A stretch of 64,000 bases of DNA from Ruegeria sp. HKCCD8929. Its GTDB lineage: Bacteria; Pseudomonadota; Alphaproteobacteria; Rhodobacterales; Rhodobacteraceae. Position 1 is the stretch's first letter. The number at the start of each line of letters is the position of its first letter. A model generated the notes under the pieces. It saw only the letters and a list, made by a program, of their open reading frames with translations, was not told where the DNA came from and did no database searches. Made by a program: the position numbers and the translations under genes. Below are positions 35,518 to 43,721 of this stretch, in pieces. Where the stretch lies: contig NZ_WPZY01000001.1 in NCBI RefSeq assembly GCF_013031405.1, positions 434,001 through 498,000 of the forward strand, given 5' to 3'.

Positions 35518-36981
35518 ATGGAGCAGTTTGGCCACTTCATAGATGGTGCCTTCACCACACCCTCGAACCAATGGATCGATAGTGTCGACCCAGCCGCGGG
35601 CACTGTCTGGTGCCGGTTCTCACGCGGCGATGCGCAAGACGCGACAGCAGCGATGGACGCCGCTGAACGCGCCTTTGAATCGGGCCCTTGGAGCCGTATG
35701 TCTGGCGCAGAACGAGCGGATTGTCTGGATCAGGTGGCCGATGCTCTGGCCAGGCGCTGGGAAGAGTTGGTTGAGGCCGAAATCCGCGACAACGGCAAGC
35801 GGCTGACTGAAGTGCGCGGCCAGTTTGCCGGGCTGGACAACTGGTTCCGTCCCTTTGCCGAAAAGGCCCGCCATATCAGCCGCGAGCCGCAGCACAACGC
35901 CGTGCCGGGTGTCCAGAGCGAGACGACCTATCTGCCCTTTGGGCCGGTGGTTGCCATCACGCCGTGGAATTCTCCGCTGATGATCCTTGCATGGAAGATG
36001 GCCCCGGCGCTGGCGGCGGGCAATACGATGGTGGTGAAGCCCTCGGAAATGGCCTCGGCCTCGACCCTGCTTTTTGCGCAGATGGTCCACGAAGCCGGTC
36101 TGCCCGCCGGGGTGCTGAACGTGGTGACCGGCTACGGGCATGAGGTGGGCGGGGCGCTCGTGCGTGACCAGAGAACCCGCATGGTCACCTTTACAGGCTC
36201 TGATCTGGGCGGCGGCAAGGTGGCGGCTGCGGCGGCTGAGAATGTGATTCCGGCAACGCTGGAACTGGGCGGGAAGTCTCCGCAAGTAGTCTTTGGTGAC
36301 GCCGACCCGGACAACGCGGTGAACGGGATTTTGTCGGGGATCTTCCTGTCCAACGGCCAAAGCTGTGTCGCCGGTTCGCGGCTGATCGTTCAGGCATCGG
36401 TCAAGGACGTGCTGGTGCAAAAGCTCCTGGCACGCGTCTGGACGCTTCAGCTGGGCGATCCGATGGACCCGGAGACCCAGATCGGGCCGCTGGCCAACTT
36501 GCCGCATCTGGAAAAGGTCCGCGCGATGATTGCGCGAGCCGTGGACGAAGGCGCCACCTGTCTGCTGGACGGGCGAGAGGCGGGCAGGGGTCGGGCAGGG
36601 TTCTACGTTGGCCCAACCATATTCGACGATGTAACTCCCACCATGCAGCTCTGGCGCGAAGAGGTGTTTGGTCCGGTACTCGCTATCACAACCTTCGACA
36701 CCGAGGCCGAAGCCGTGCAACTGGCCAACGACAGCGCCTACGGTTTGGCCGCCGGCGTCTGGACGTCCGACAGCGACAGGGGCGCTCGCGTGGCCCGCCA
36801 AATCCGCGCCGGAACCATCTACATCAACCACTATCGCAGCATCGATCCCGGCGCGTCCATCGGGGGACTCAAACGCTCGGGTTATGGCCGCGAGCTTGGT
36901 CCCGATGCCGTCAAACACTTCCTGCAAACCCGCTCGATCTGGACTGGCACCGCTCCAGTGCCTGATCCCTTTCCCGCCTGA
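35518..36981 (+). CDS. NAD(P)-dependent aldehyde dehydrogenase
   Basis: A 487-residue ALDH starting directly after the deacylase stop (TGA-ATG). The oxyanion asparagine lies in PWNSPLMILAWKMAPALAAGNTMVVKPSE, the catalytic glutamate in LELGGKSPQVVFGDAD, and the catalytic cysteine in LSNGQSCVAGSRLIVQ (about 285). EVFGPVLAITTF and NHYRSIDPGASIGGLKRSGYGRELG are standard. It may oxidise the aldehyde made by the 2-oxo-acid decarboxylase encoded on the divergent operon, or by the GMC oxidoreductase; this is inference. Confidence 0.93.
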   Translation: MEQFGHFIDGAFTTPSNQWIDSVDPAAGTVWCRFSRGDAQDATAAMDAAERAFESGPWSRMSGAERADCLDQVADALARRWEELVEAEIRDNGKRLTEVRGQFAGLDNWFRPFAEKARHISREPQHNAVPGVQSETTYLPFGPVVAITPWNSPLMILAWKMAPALAAGNTMVVKPSEMASASTLLFAQMVHEAGLPAGVLNVVTGYGHEVGGALVRDQRTRMVTFTGSDLGGGKVAAAAAENVIPATLELGGKSPQVVFGDADPDNAVNGILSGIFLSNGQSCVAGSRLIVQASVKDVLVQKLLARVWTLQLGDPMDPETQIGPLANLPHLEKVRAMIARAVDEGATCLLDGREAGRGRAGFYVGPTIFDDVTPTMQLWREEVFGPVLAITTFDTEAEAVQLANDSAYGLAAGVWTSDSDRGARVARQIRAGTIYINHYRSIDPGASIGGLKRSGYGRELGPDAVKHFLQTRSIWTGTAPVPDPFPA

Positions 36982-36999
36982 CCCATCCCCGGAGGAGAC

Positions 37000-38358
37000 A
37001 TGAACAGTTCATTCCAGACACCTCAGGGCAATTTTCGCGGCCACGCCCGGCAATCGGTCTGGGCCGAGGCACCCGACCCGGAACTCACCGAAGTCGGCCC
37101 AGGCACTCCCTGCGGCGAGTACCTGCGCCGCTACTGGATGCCGGTGGCGATGACCGATCAGGTCGGCGATCTCCCCTATCGCATCCGCATCCTGGGTGAG
37201 GACCTGGTCCTGTTCCGCGAAAAAGGTGAGGGCAAGCTGGGCCTCACGCATCTGCATTGCTGCCACCGCAACATGAGCCTCGAATTCGGCATCGTCGAAG
37301 AGGGCGGCATCCGCTGCTCCTATCACGGCTGGAAGTACGGGCTGGACGGCACCATCCTCGAAACCCCCTGCGAGCCGCCCGCCAGCCAGGTGAAGAACCG
37401 CACCTGTCTCGGCGCCTATCCGGTGATCGAGTTCAAAGGCCTCGCCTTTGCCTATCTCGGCCCGCCTGAGACCATGCCGCCGTTTCCGGTGATGGATACG
37501 TTCGACGAGGATGGCGACGAGATGCTCCCCTATCTCATCACCTCGCCGTGCAATTGGCTGCAGGTGATGGAGAATGCGTGGGACCCGTTCCATGTGGTCT
37601 ATCTGCACACGCTGGCGGTACGGACCCAGTTCATCGACGCCTTCGCCGAGATGCCGATGATCGAATTCCACGAAAGCCAAACGGGCGATTTCTACACCAA
37701 TGTGCGGCGGGTAGACGATATCGTCTGGGTGCGGGTGCATGACCACATGCTACCCTCGTTCACACAGAATGGCGGCCACTTTCCGGTGCCGGACGGGCCA
37801 CGCTATTTCGGGCGCTGCGGCTTGTCGCGCTGGATCACGCCGGTGGACGACACTACTACGATGGTCATTGCCTGGCGTCATTTTCGGGACGGGGACGATC
37901 CGCGCGGTCTGACTGATAGAACCAAAGTGGGCTTCGGCATGACCGATTTCTATGGGCAGGATCCTGACCGCGATTACGAGCAGCGCCAGCGCGATCCGGG
38001 CGACTACGACGCCTGGGTCAGTCAGGGGCCGGTCAATGTCCACGCGCGCGAAAACCTCGGCTTCACCGATCGGGGCGTTGCCAAGGCCCGACGCCTGTTG
38101 CGCGATGCGATCCGCTCGGTGAAAGCGGGCAATCCGGCGCAGCAACCAACCGACAATTTCGACGGCGTGATCCCCACCTATGGCGGCGACACCATGCTGC
38201 GCATCCCGATGCAGGAAGGGCGCGATGATGGGGCGGTGCTCAAGGAAATCTCCAAGGAGATCGCGGCGATCTACATGTCGGGCGATCACCTGCAGGGCCC
38301 GGAGAGGCGGGAATTCATCACCGAGAGACTCAAGGAGTACGAGGCAAGCTGGCAATGA
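37000..38358 (+). CDS. Rieske non-heme iron oxygenase, alpha subunit
   Basis: A 452-residue oxygenase preceded by CGGAGGAG. The Rieske ligands are HCCHRNMSLEFGIVEEGGIRCSYHGWKYG (about 85-113), where a cysteine replaces the usual proline in CPHR. The mononuclear iron site is NAWDPFHVVYLHTL (about 191-204). The long C-terminal part (RDYEQRQRDPGDYDAWVSQG, HLQGPERREF) fits the phthalate-dioxygenase-like branch. It overlaps the next gene by four bases, linking it to two proteins of unknown family. No reductase gene is adjacent, so electrons must come from elsewhere. Confidence 0.88.
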   Translation: MNSSFQTPQGNFRGHARQSVWAEAPDPELTEVGPGTPCGEYLRRYWMPVAMTDQVGDLPYRIRILGEDLVLFREKGEGKLGLTHLHCCHRNMSLEFGIVEEGGIRCSYHGWKYGLDGTILETPCEPPASQVKNRTCLGAYPVIEFKGLAFAYLGPPETMPPFPVMDTFDEDGDEMLPYLITSPCNWLQVMENAWDPFHVVYLHTLAVRTQFIDAFAEMPMIEFHESQTGDFYTNVRRVDDIVWVRVHDHMLPSFTQNGGHFPVPDGPRYFGRCGLSRWITPVDDTTTMVIAWRHFRDGDDPRGLTDRTKVGFGMTDFYGQDPDRDYEQRQRDPGDYDAWVSQGPVNVHARENLGFTDRGVAKARRLLRDAIRSVKAGNPAQQPTDNFDGVIPTYGGDTMLRIPMQEGRDDGAVLKEISKEIAAIYMSGDHLQGPERREFITERLKEYEASWQ

Positions 38359-38981
38359 CCCGAGTATCCATCAACCCCGGTCGTGTCGACTGGTCCGGCG
38401 AAAATCCGGGCATCTATCTAAAGACCGACCCCGAGGGTGAATACGACACGCTGGCGCTGTTCTTTCGCGTGGTGCTATCGCCCTTTGGTCGGGGCCATGC
38501 CGCCATCGTCTTGGGCGCCCCGGATGAGGCACAAGGATGGCCCGAGGTGCCGAACCTGATCATGACCGACAACCAGCGCATGATGCGCTGGATCGTCGAT
38601 GGCTGGGTGACAAGGATGCCCACCTTTGTCGGCAAGGCGGGGCTGGGGGCGATGACATGGCTCGATTGCGACAGTGTGGAAAAGCGCCCCGGCAACCTGA
38701 AAACCCGGTACTCCGAAACCCTGCGCGGCTCGGGCGTGACGCTTGAGATGATCTGGCGCGACATGGGCCCGCCTCTGCCGGTCGAGGTGACCAAGGAGAA
38801 CTCGGCCACCAAGGCGCATGAGATGTATTCGGTGTTTCTGGAGGCGAAAGAGGCGCAGATCTTGCTGAACGGCACCGCCTTGCCGGGGCAGGTCGCATCG
38901 CGCCAGTTCTTCGGCCGGACAATGTCCACCGCGTTCCTCGCCTTCTCCGAAACCTGGGTCACACCTGCGGAGGATCTCTGA
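38355..38981 (+). CDS. Uncharacterised protein, tandem paralogue A
   Basis: A 208-residue soluble protein of no family I recognise. No signal peptide or membrane segment is seen. It shares with the next gene the frame VDWSGENPGI-LK near the N-terminus, LALFFRV--SP-G-G, N--MTDN-------, a RYSET segment, and a C-terminal block QILLNGTALPGQVASR... FLAFSETWVTP-E. It starts within the Rieske oxygenase stop (ATGA) and its last base is the first of the paralogue, so strict co-translation is expected. A heterodimer with the paralogue is a reasonable guess. The role is unknown. Confidence 0.75.
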   Translation: MTRVSINPGRVDWSGENPGIYLKTDPEGEYDTLALFFRVVLSPFGRGHAAIVLGAPDEAQGWPEVPNLIMTDNQRMMRWIVDGWVTRMPTFVGKAGLGAMTWLDCDSVEKRPGNLKTRYSETLRGSGVTLEMIWRDMGPPLPVEVTKENSATKAHEMYSVFLEAKEAQILLNGTALPGQVASRQFFGRTMSTAFLAFSETWVTPAEDL

Positions 38982-39610
38982 TGCCGCTGTCCACTCCCAT
39001 CACTCACGGAACCGTTGATTGGACCGGCGAGAACCCCGGCATCCTGCTCAAGGATGCCGGGGGCGATTTCAGTGCCATGGCGCTGTTCTTCCGGGTGGCG
39101 TGGTCGCCGGTGGGGCAGGGGCAGGTGTTGCTGCTTTACGGAACGCCGGAGGCGGAGAAGGGGCCGCTTGAGGCGCCCAACGTCATGCTGACGGACAACC
39201 ATGACCTTGCCTGCTTTTTGAAGGAGCAATTCATCGGGTGTCTCGCCGCCTTCCGCAACGCGCCCGCCTTTGACGCCCTGCCGATCCGGCCCGCGCAGGC
39301 CGTGCGTAGCACAGGCGATCCGATGAGCCACCGTTATACCGAAACCGTCTCGAGCGAGGGGCTGGTGGTGGAACTGGTCTGGGAAGGTCTGGAGCCGCCC
39401 AAGGCGCTGGAGCTGACGCCCGATCAGGTCGGCACCGGGATGCACACGATGTTCACTCTGCTGGTGCCTGCGCGGAATGCGCAGATCATCGTCAATGGCC
39501 ACACCTTGCCCGGTGAGGTGGGCACCCGCGTGCAGGCGGGGTTCGAGACGACGACGGCCTTTCTCTACTTCTCGGAAACCTGGGTGATCCCGCCGGAAGA
39601 GCCCTCATGA
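38981..39610 (+). CDS. Uncharacterised protein, tandem paralogue B
   Basis: A 209-residue protein homologous to the gene just upstream: VDWTGENPGILLKD, MALFFRVAWSPVGQG, PNVMLTDNHDLACFL, SHRYTETVSSEGLVVELVWEGLEPP and AQIIVNGHTLPGEVGTR... FLYFSETWVIPPEE align over the whole length. Differences are concentrated in the middle (about 80-110), suggesting specialised halves of one complex rather than a recent copy. It starts at TGATG with the first paralogue and overlaps the DUF1116 gene by four bases. Function unknown; no catalytic motif is recognisable. Confidence 0.75.
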   Translation: MPLSTPITHGTVDWTGENPGILLKDAGGDFSAMALFFRVAWSPVGQGQVLLLYGTPEAEKGPLEAPNVMLTDNHDLACFLKEQFIGCLAAFRNAPAFDALPIRPAQAVRSTGDPMSHRYTETVSSEGLVVELVWEGLEPPKALELTPDQVGTGMHTMFTLLVPARNAQIIVNGHTLPGEVGTRVQAGFETTTAFLYFSETWVIPPEEPS

Positions 39611-40824
39611 CCCACCCTGCCGACAGGCTGGCCTTTGACCGGGCCATGGTGACGCAACCTGTGTGGAACCGCTTTAACACTGCGGCGGAAACTATTGGTT
39701 TGGATGAGAATGTGTTGCTGCACGCAGGGCCCGCCTTTACTGATACGACGCACATCACGCAACCGGTTCTGAACTCGGCCTGCGTGGCTGCGGTCTATGA
39801 GGGGCTGGCGGCGGGTTTCGACGCGGCAGAGGCGATGATCCACGCGGGCGAGATCGTTTTGAAACCGGCGCAGGATCACGGAGTGGTCACTCCTCTGGCT
39901 GCAGTAGTTTCAGCATCGATGCCGCTGCACTTGGTTTATGACGCCTGGCGTGGCAAGATCCGCGCCTTTGCGCCGATCAATGGCGGCATCCGGCCTTCAC
40001 TGCGGTCGGGCCTGCGGACCCAAGCGGTGTTGGAGCATATCCGTTGGCTGAACACCCGTGTCCGGGATGCTCTGCAAGCCGGGATCGGAGAGGGCATCGC
40101 GCTGGTGCCGCTGGCGGCGGACGGGCTGCGCGGCGGCGACGATTGCCATGGGTTCACACCGGTCGCGGGCACGGCATTGGTCGAAGAGATCCGTGGACGC
40201 AGCCGCGGCGGTATCGCAGATGATGAGGTGGCCGAGTTCATGGCGGCCTCACCAAGCCTGTTTCTGAACTTGTGGATGGCCGCGACCAAATGCATGATGG
40301 TAGCTGCAGAAGGCGTTTCCGGCTCGGGTCTGATCACGGCGGCGGGCGGCAATGGCCGCGATTGCGGTATCCAGATCGCGGGCCTGCCGGGGCGCTGGTT
40401 CACCGCCCCGGCAGATGCGCCCCGGGGCGATCTCGGCGCCCACCCACCCGACCGCGCGCTGGGTGCCATCGGCGACAGTGCGGTGGTCGACTGTTTCGGC
40501 TTGGGCGCGATAGCCTTTGCCCACTCTCCCAAGCAACGCAGCGCCATGGCGGACTATTTGCCCGACAATCTGGACGCGCTGAGCAGAGATCTGACGGTGG
40601 GTGCGCATCCCTATTTCCGAGGCCTTGATCAGGGTCTTGGATGCAGCGTCAGGCAGGCTGCAACGTTAGAGGCCGCGCCGATCATCAGCCTTGGGATTCT
40701 GGATCGCAATGGGATTGAAGGGCGGATCGGGGGTGGGGTTTTCTCTCTGCCTGCGGAAGTTTGCAGCGAAGCAGTAGACGCCCTGTCGGCCGCCGCGCCC
40801 AGAAAATCAAACCTCGTGCAGTAG
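39607..40824 (+). CDS. DUF1116 (YlbE/AllG-like) family protein
   Basis: A 405-residue protein matching the DUF1116 pattern: LLHAGPAFTD, a region VVTPLAAVVSASMPLHLVYDAWRGKIRAFAPINGGIRPSLRSG, LRGGDDCHGFTPVAG, SPSLFLNLWMAATKCMM and NGRDCGIQIAGLPGRWFTAPA, then IGDSAVVDCFGLGAIAFA. In E. coli the DUF1116 protein YlbE (AllG) works with FdrA and YlbF in oxamate transcarbamylation; neither partner is visible here. Instead it ends an operon with two unknown proteins and a Rieske oxygenase. Its last 18 bases overlap the convergent IclR gene. The reaction here is unknown. Confidence 0.8.
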   Translation: MTHPADRLAFDRAMVTQPVWNRFNTAAETIGLDENVLLHAGPAFTDTTHITQPVLNSACVAAVYEGLAAGFDAAEAMIHAGEIVLKPAQDHGVVTPLAAVVSASMPLHLVYDAWRGKIRAFAPINGGIRPSLRSGLRTQAVLEHIRWLNTRVRDALQAGIGEGIALVPLAADGLRGGDDCHGFTPVAGTALVEEIRGRSRGGIADDEVAEFMAASPSLFLNLWMAATKCMMVAAEGVSGSGLITAAGGNGRDCGIQIAGLPGRWFTAPADAPRGDLGAHPPDRALGAIGDSAVVDCFGLGAIAFAHSPKQRSAMADYLPDNLDALSRDLTVGAHPYFRGLDQGLGCSVRQAATLEAAPIISLGILDRNGIEGRIGGGVFSLPAEVCSEAVDALSAAAPRKSNLVQ

Positions 40825-41586
40825 CGAAAGATCCTCGGCCGAGGTCATCAGCACATCGAGAAACCGTTTCAAATCCTCTAGCGTGTGCCGCTGCACCGGA
40901 GCGTGCACCGACAGAGTGGCCAGCAACCGGCCTTGACTGTCCGGCACCGGAACCGCAACGGCGGCCATGCCGGTCATGAATTCCTCGTCATCCGTCGAAT
41001 AGCCCTGCGACCGGATCTGGGCGAGCTCAGCCCGAAGCCTTTCCGGATCGGTGATGGTCTTCGGCGTTCTGTCGGCCAGCGAAGCGGCGGACAGAAACCC
41101 ATCCAACACCTTGGCGCGCAAGGTGGACAGATACATCTTGCCGCTGGCCGTGCAGTGAAACGGCACCTGCGTGCCGATGGGCAACTGGATGCGCAGCGGC
41201 CATTTGGTTTCAACCCGGTCGAGATAGGTCATGCCCTCGCGGTCCGGCGTGGCGAGATTGCAGGTCTCGCCGATCTCTTCGGCGACGTTTTTGAGGATGG
41301 CCAGACGGGCGGTGCGCAGATGTTCCGACGACATGGTGTTGGCCGCCAACAGCCGCAAACGCGGACCGGGCCCGTAGGCCCGTCCATCGAGATCACGCTG
41401 CAGAAACCCTTCGGCCTCGGCGGTATGCATCAGCCGGTGAATCGTCGGCTTCGGTAGCCCGAGCGTCTCGACCATTTCGGAAGGTTTCACCGCAACCCCA
41501 CTGCGCGCCACGTGTTCGAGCACCAGCAACAGCCTCAGGTTGGTTGGGATCTGGCCTTCTCTTCTGGTCGATCCATCATCCGGCAT
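40807..41586 (-). CDS. IclR family transcriptional regulator
   Basis: A 259-residue IclR protein. The HTH is LLLVLEHVARSGVAVKPSEMVETLGLPKPTIHRLMHTAEAEGFL (about 20-63). The effector domain has VPFHCTASGKMYLSTL (about 140) and EEFMTGMAAVAVPVPDSQGRLLATLSVHAP. It is convergent with the DUF1116 operon and lies 13 bases downstream of the TRAP large permease gene on the same strand, so it may be the last gene of the TRAP operon and autoregulated through it. Candidate operator: the dyad at 44979-44997. Confidence 0.87.
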   Translation of the reverse strand: MPDDGSTRREGQIPTNLRLLLVLEHVARSGVAVKPSEMVETLGLPKPTIHRLMHTAEAEGFLQRDLDGRAYGPGPRLRLLAANTMSSEHLRTARLAILKNVAEEIGETCNLATPDREGMTYLDRVETKWPLRIQLPIGTQVPFHCTASGKMYLSTLRAKVLDGFLSAASLADRTPKTITDPERLRAELAQIRSQGYSTDDEEFMTGMAAVAVPVPDSQGRLLATLSVHAPVQRHTLEDLKRFLDVLMTSAEDLSLLHEV

Positions 41587-41599
41587 TTCAACGTCATAC

Positions 41600-42958
41600 C
41601 TACTTGTTGGGCAGCAGGATCAGTGCAGTGTCAGGCACCAGCGATACCAGAAGCCAGACGCTGATCAGCGCTGCAAGGTAGGGGACCGTATAGCGAAGCA
41701 GTCGGAAATAGGGAACACCCGTCACGCCCGACGCGACATAGAGGTTCAGCCCATAAGGCGGGGTGATGAACCCGATCGAGGCCCCTACGAGGAAGATCAC
41801 CGAAAAATGGATCGGATCCACCCCGACCGAGGCCGCAATCGGCGCCAGAATTGGGGCGAGGATGATCGTCACAGGCAGGCTCTCCAGCACCATGCCCGAA
41901 AAGAACACGATGACCATCGAGGTGAACAGAACCGCGTAATAGCCGCCCATCGAGGTCACGAACCCGCCGATGGTTGCCTGGGCACCCAGCAATGACAGGA
42001 TCTGCTGCATCACCACCGAGATTGCGATCAGCGGCGCAAGGATGCCGGTGATCTGTGCCGAGCGCACCACGATTGACGGGATCTCGGTCACCTTGAACCC
42101 TTCGACCACGAACATCTCGGCATAGGATTTCTCGGCAACCGGCTTTTCACCCTGGGCACCCATGATCTTGTTGAGCGGATAGCTGACCAGCCCCGCGATC
42201 ACGCAGAACCCAACGGTGACCCCGGCGGCCTCGGTTGGAGAAAACTTGCCGGTATAGATGCCCCACAGAACAAGCCCGATTGCGAAGAAACCAAGCCAGG
42301 CACCAAAGGCCGTTTTTAGAACCCGGTTCAGTTGCAGCGGGATCAGAAAACCCCAGCCATTGCGGCGGCAGATGATCCAGCAGGCAAGCTGCATCCCGAC
42401 GACCATCAATGTGCCGGGCAAGATGCCTGCCACGAACAGGTCCGAGATTGGCAGGTTCATCAGAAAGCCGTAGACGATGAAGATGATCGAAGGTGGGATG
42501 ATAATACCCACCGTACCGCCTGCTGCGGCGGTGGCAGCGGAGAAGCGTTCGTCATAACCACCCTTGACCATCTCGGGATGCAGCATCGAGCCGATGGTGG
42601 CCGTTGTGGCCGAGTTCGAGCCCGAAATGGCGGCGAATAGCCCACAAGCGCCCAGTGACGCCATCGCCAGACCGCCGCGCATCCAGCCCAGACAGGCATA
42701 GGCAAAATCGCTGAGCCGCCGGGCGATGCCAGAGCGGTTGATCAGGTCCCCCGTCAGGATGAAGAGGGGCATCGCCAGTAGGGCAAAGCCCTTGTTGAAG
42801 ACGTTCAGCAATTCGGCGCCCATATTGTCGAGGGTCAGGCCCAGCACGAACGAGCAGCCGATCACCCAATAAGCGATGACCAGCAGTACCGGCACGCCTA
42901 GCATGAACAGGAACGTGACGCCCAGCGAGATCAGAGTAACCCAGGTTCCGTCGGCCAT
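41600..42958 (-). CDS. TRAP transporter large permease (DctM type)
   Basis: A 452-residue membrane protein with about 12 or more hydrophobic segments. GFALLAMPLFILTGDLINRSGIARRLSDFAYACLGWMRGGLAMASLGACGLFAAISGSNSATTATIGSM is the DctM signature, and FTSMVIVFFSGMVLESLPVTIILAPILAPIAASVGVDPIHFSVIF is its second-half equivalent. The ATG at 42958 overlaps the DctQ stop (TGATG). It carries substrate across the membrane with a sodium gradient, together with the small permease and the periplasmic DctP protein. Confidence 0.93.
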   Translation of the reverse strand: MADGTWVTLISLGVTFLFMLGVPVLLVIAYWVIGCSFVLGLTLDNMGAELLNVFNKGFALLAMPLFILTGDLINRSGIARRLSDFAYACLGWMRGGLAMASLGACGLFAAISGSNSATTATIGSMLHPEMVKGGYDERFSAATAAAGGTVGIIIPPSIIFIVYGFLMNLPISDLFVAGILPGTLMVVGMQLACWIICRRNGWGFLIPLQLNRVLKTAFGAWLGFFAIGLVLWGIYTGKFSPTEAAGVTVGFCVIAGLVSYPLNKIMGAQGEKPVAEKSYAEMFVVEGFKVTEIPSIVVRSAQITGILAPLIAISVVMQQILSLLGAQATIGGFVTSMGGYYAVLFTSMVIVFFSGMVLESLPVTIILAPILAPIAASVGVDPIHFSVIFLVGASIGFITPPYGLNLYVASGVTGVPYFRLLRYTVPYLAALISVWLLVSLVPDTALILLPNK

Positions 42959-43626
42959 CACACATCCCCCCCGATAACGGCTTGTTTGATTAGCGGTTCA
43001 CCACTGCGCCAGGCCGCGATATCGTCAGCCAGATTTTCGAAGACCCGCGCGGCCATCAGGACAAAGGACATCGGCGCGGTGATCAGGAACCACCATTGCA
43101 GAATGCTGTCGGTGCCCAGAACGATCTGGAAGTTGGACGCCGACAACGCCGTCAGGCGCGACGTGGTGACCACGACGATCACTGCAAAGCTGAACCACAG
43201 CACGGCATCCAGCACCAAACATCCCATTTGTCCCCAGCGGGGCATCATTGTGCGGAATTCACTGAAACTCAGATGCGTCCGAAGGCGCACGTTGAAGGCC
43301 GCGCCGAACCACGCCATGATCATGAACAGCAGCGGCGGGATGGTGGTGGACCAGGGCTGCTGGTTCTTGAACACGAACCTGTCGATCACGCCCCAGAAGA
43401 TAATAAAGGCAACGGCCAGATAGCTCCAGACCATGATCGAACGCTCCAGGTGCCGGTCAAGCAAGGGTACCTTGCGATAGATCCAAAGCACCAGCAGCCC
43501 GCCTGCGGCGGTTGCCACCGTGCCCAGTACCCAGGCGGCGTTGGATTCCAAGGCGTTGCGAATTTCCCAACTGTCCTGCGAGGCCAAGGCGCTGAATATC
43601 GCGCCGATATCCGACAAGATCGACAT
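42958..43626 (-). CDS. TRAP transporter small permease (DctQ type)
   Basis: About 222 residues from the ATG at 43626, preceded by GGGAGGAATGC; the frame opens at 43686. Four to five hydrophobic segments are visible (AAWVLGTVATAAGGLLVLWIYRKV, IMVWSYLAVAFIIFWGVID, TIPPLLFMIMAWFGAAFN, LVLDAVLWFSFAVIVVV, WWFLITAPMSFVLMAARVFEN). The hydrophilic RLRTHLSFSEF and the late LITAPMSFVLMAARVFENL fit DctQ. It is longer than the usual 160-200 residues because of an N-terminal segment. Confidence 0.87.
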   Translation of the reverse strand: MSILSDIGAIFSALASQDSWEIRNALESNAAWVLGTVATAAGGLLVLWIYRKVPLLDRHLERSIMVWSYLAVAFIIFWGVIDRFVFKNQQPWSTTIPPLLFMIMAWFGAAFNVRLRTHLSFSEFRTMMPRWGQMGCLVLDAVLWFSFAVIVVVTTSRLTALSASNFQIVLGTDSILQWWFLITAPMSFVLMAARVFENLADDIAAWRSGEPLIKQAVIGGDV

Positions 43627-43721
43627 GCATTCCTCCCATAAACCCAATGGGCGAGACGCCCGGGGCAAACAGGCCCGGCGCTGCAAATGGCGCCGGGCCC
43701 AATTCCAAGCCTAGACCCGGA

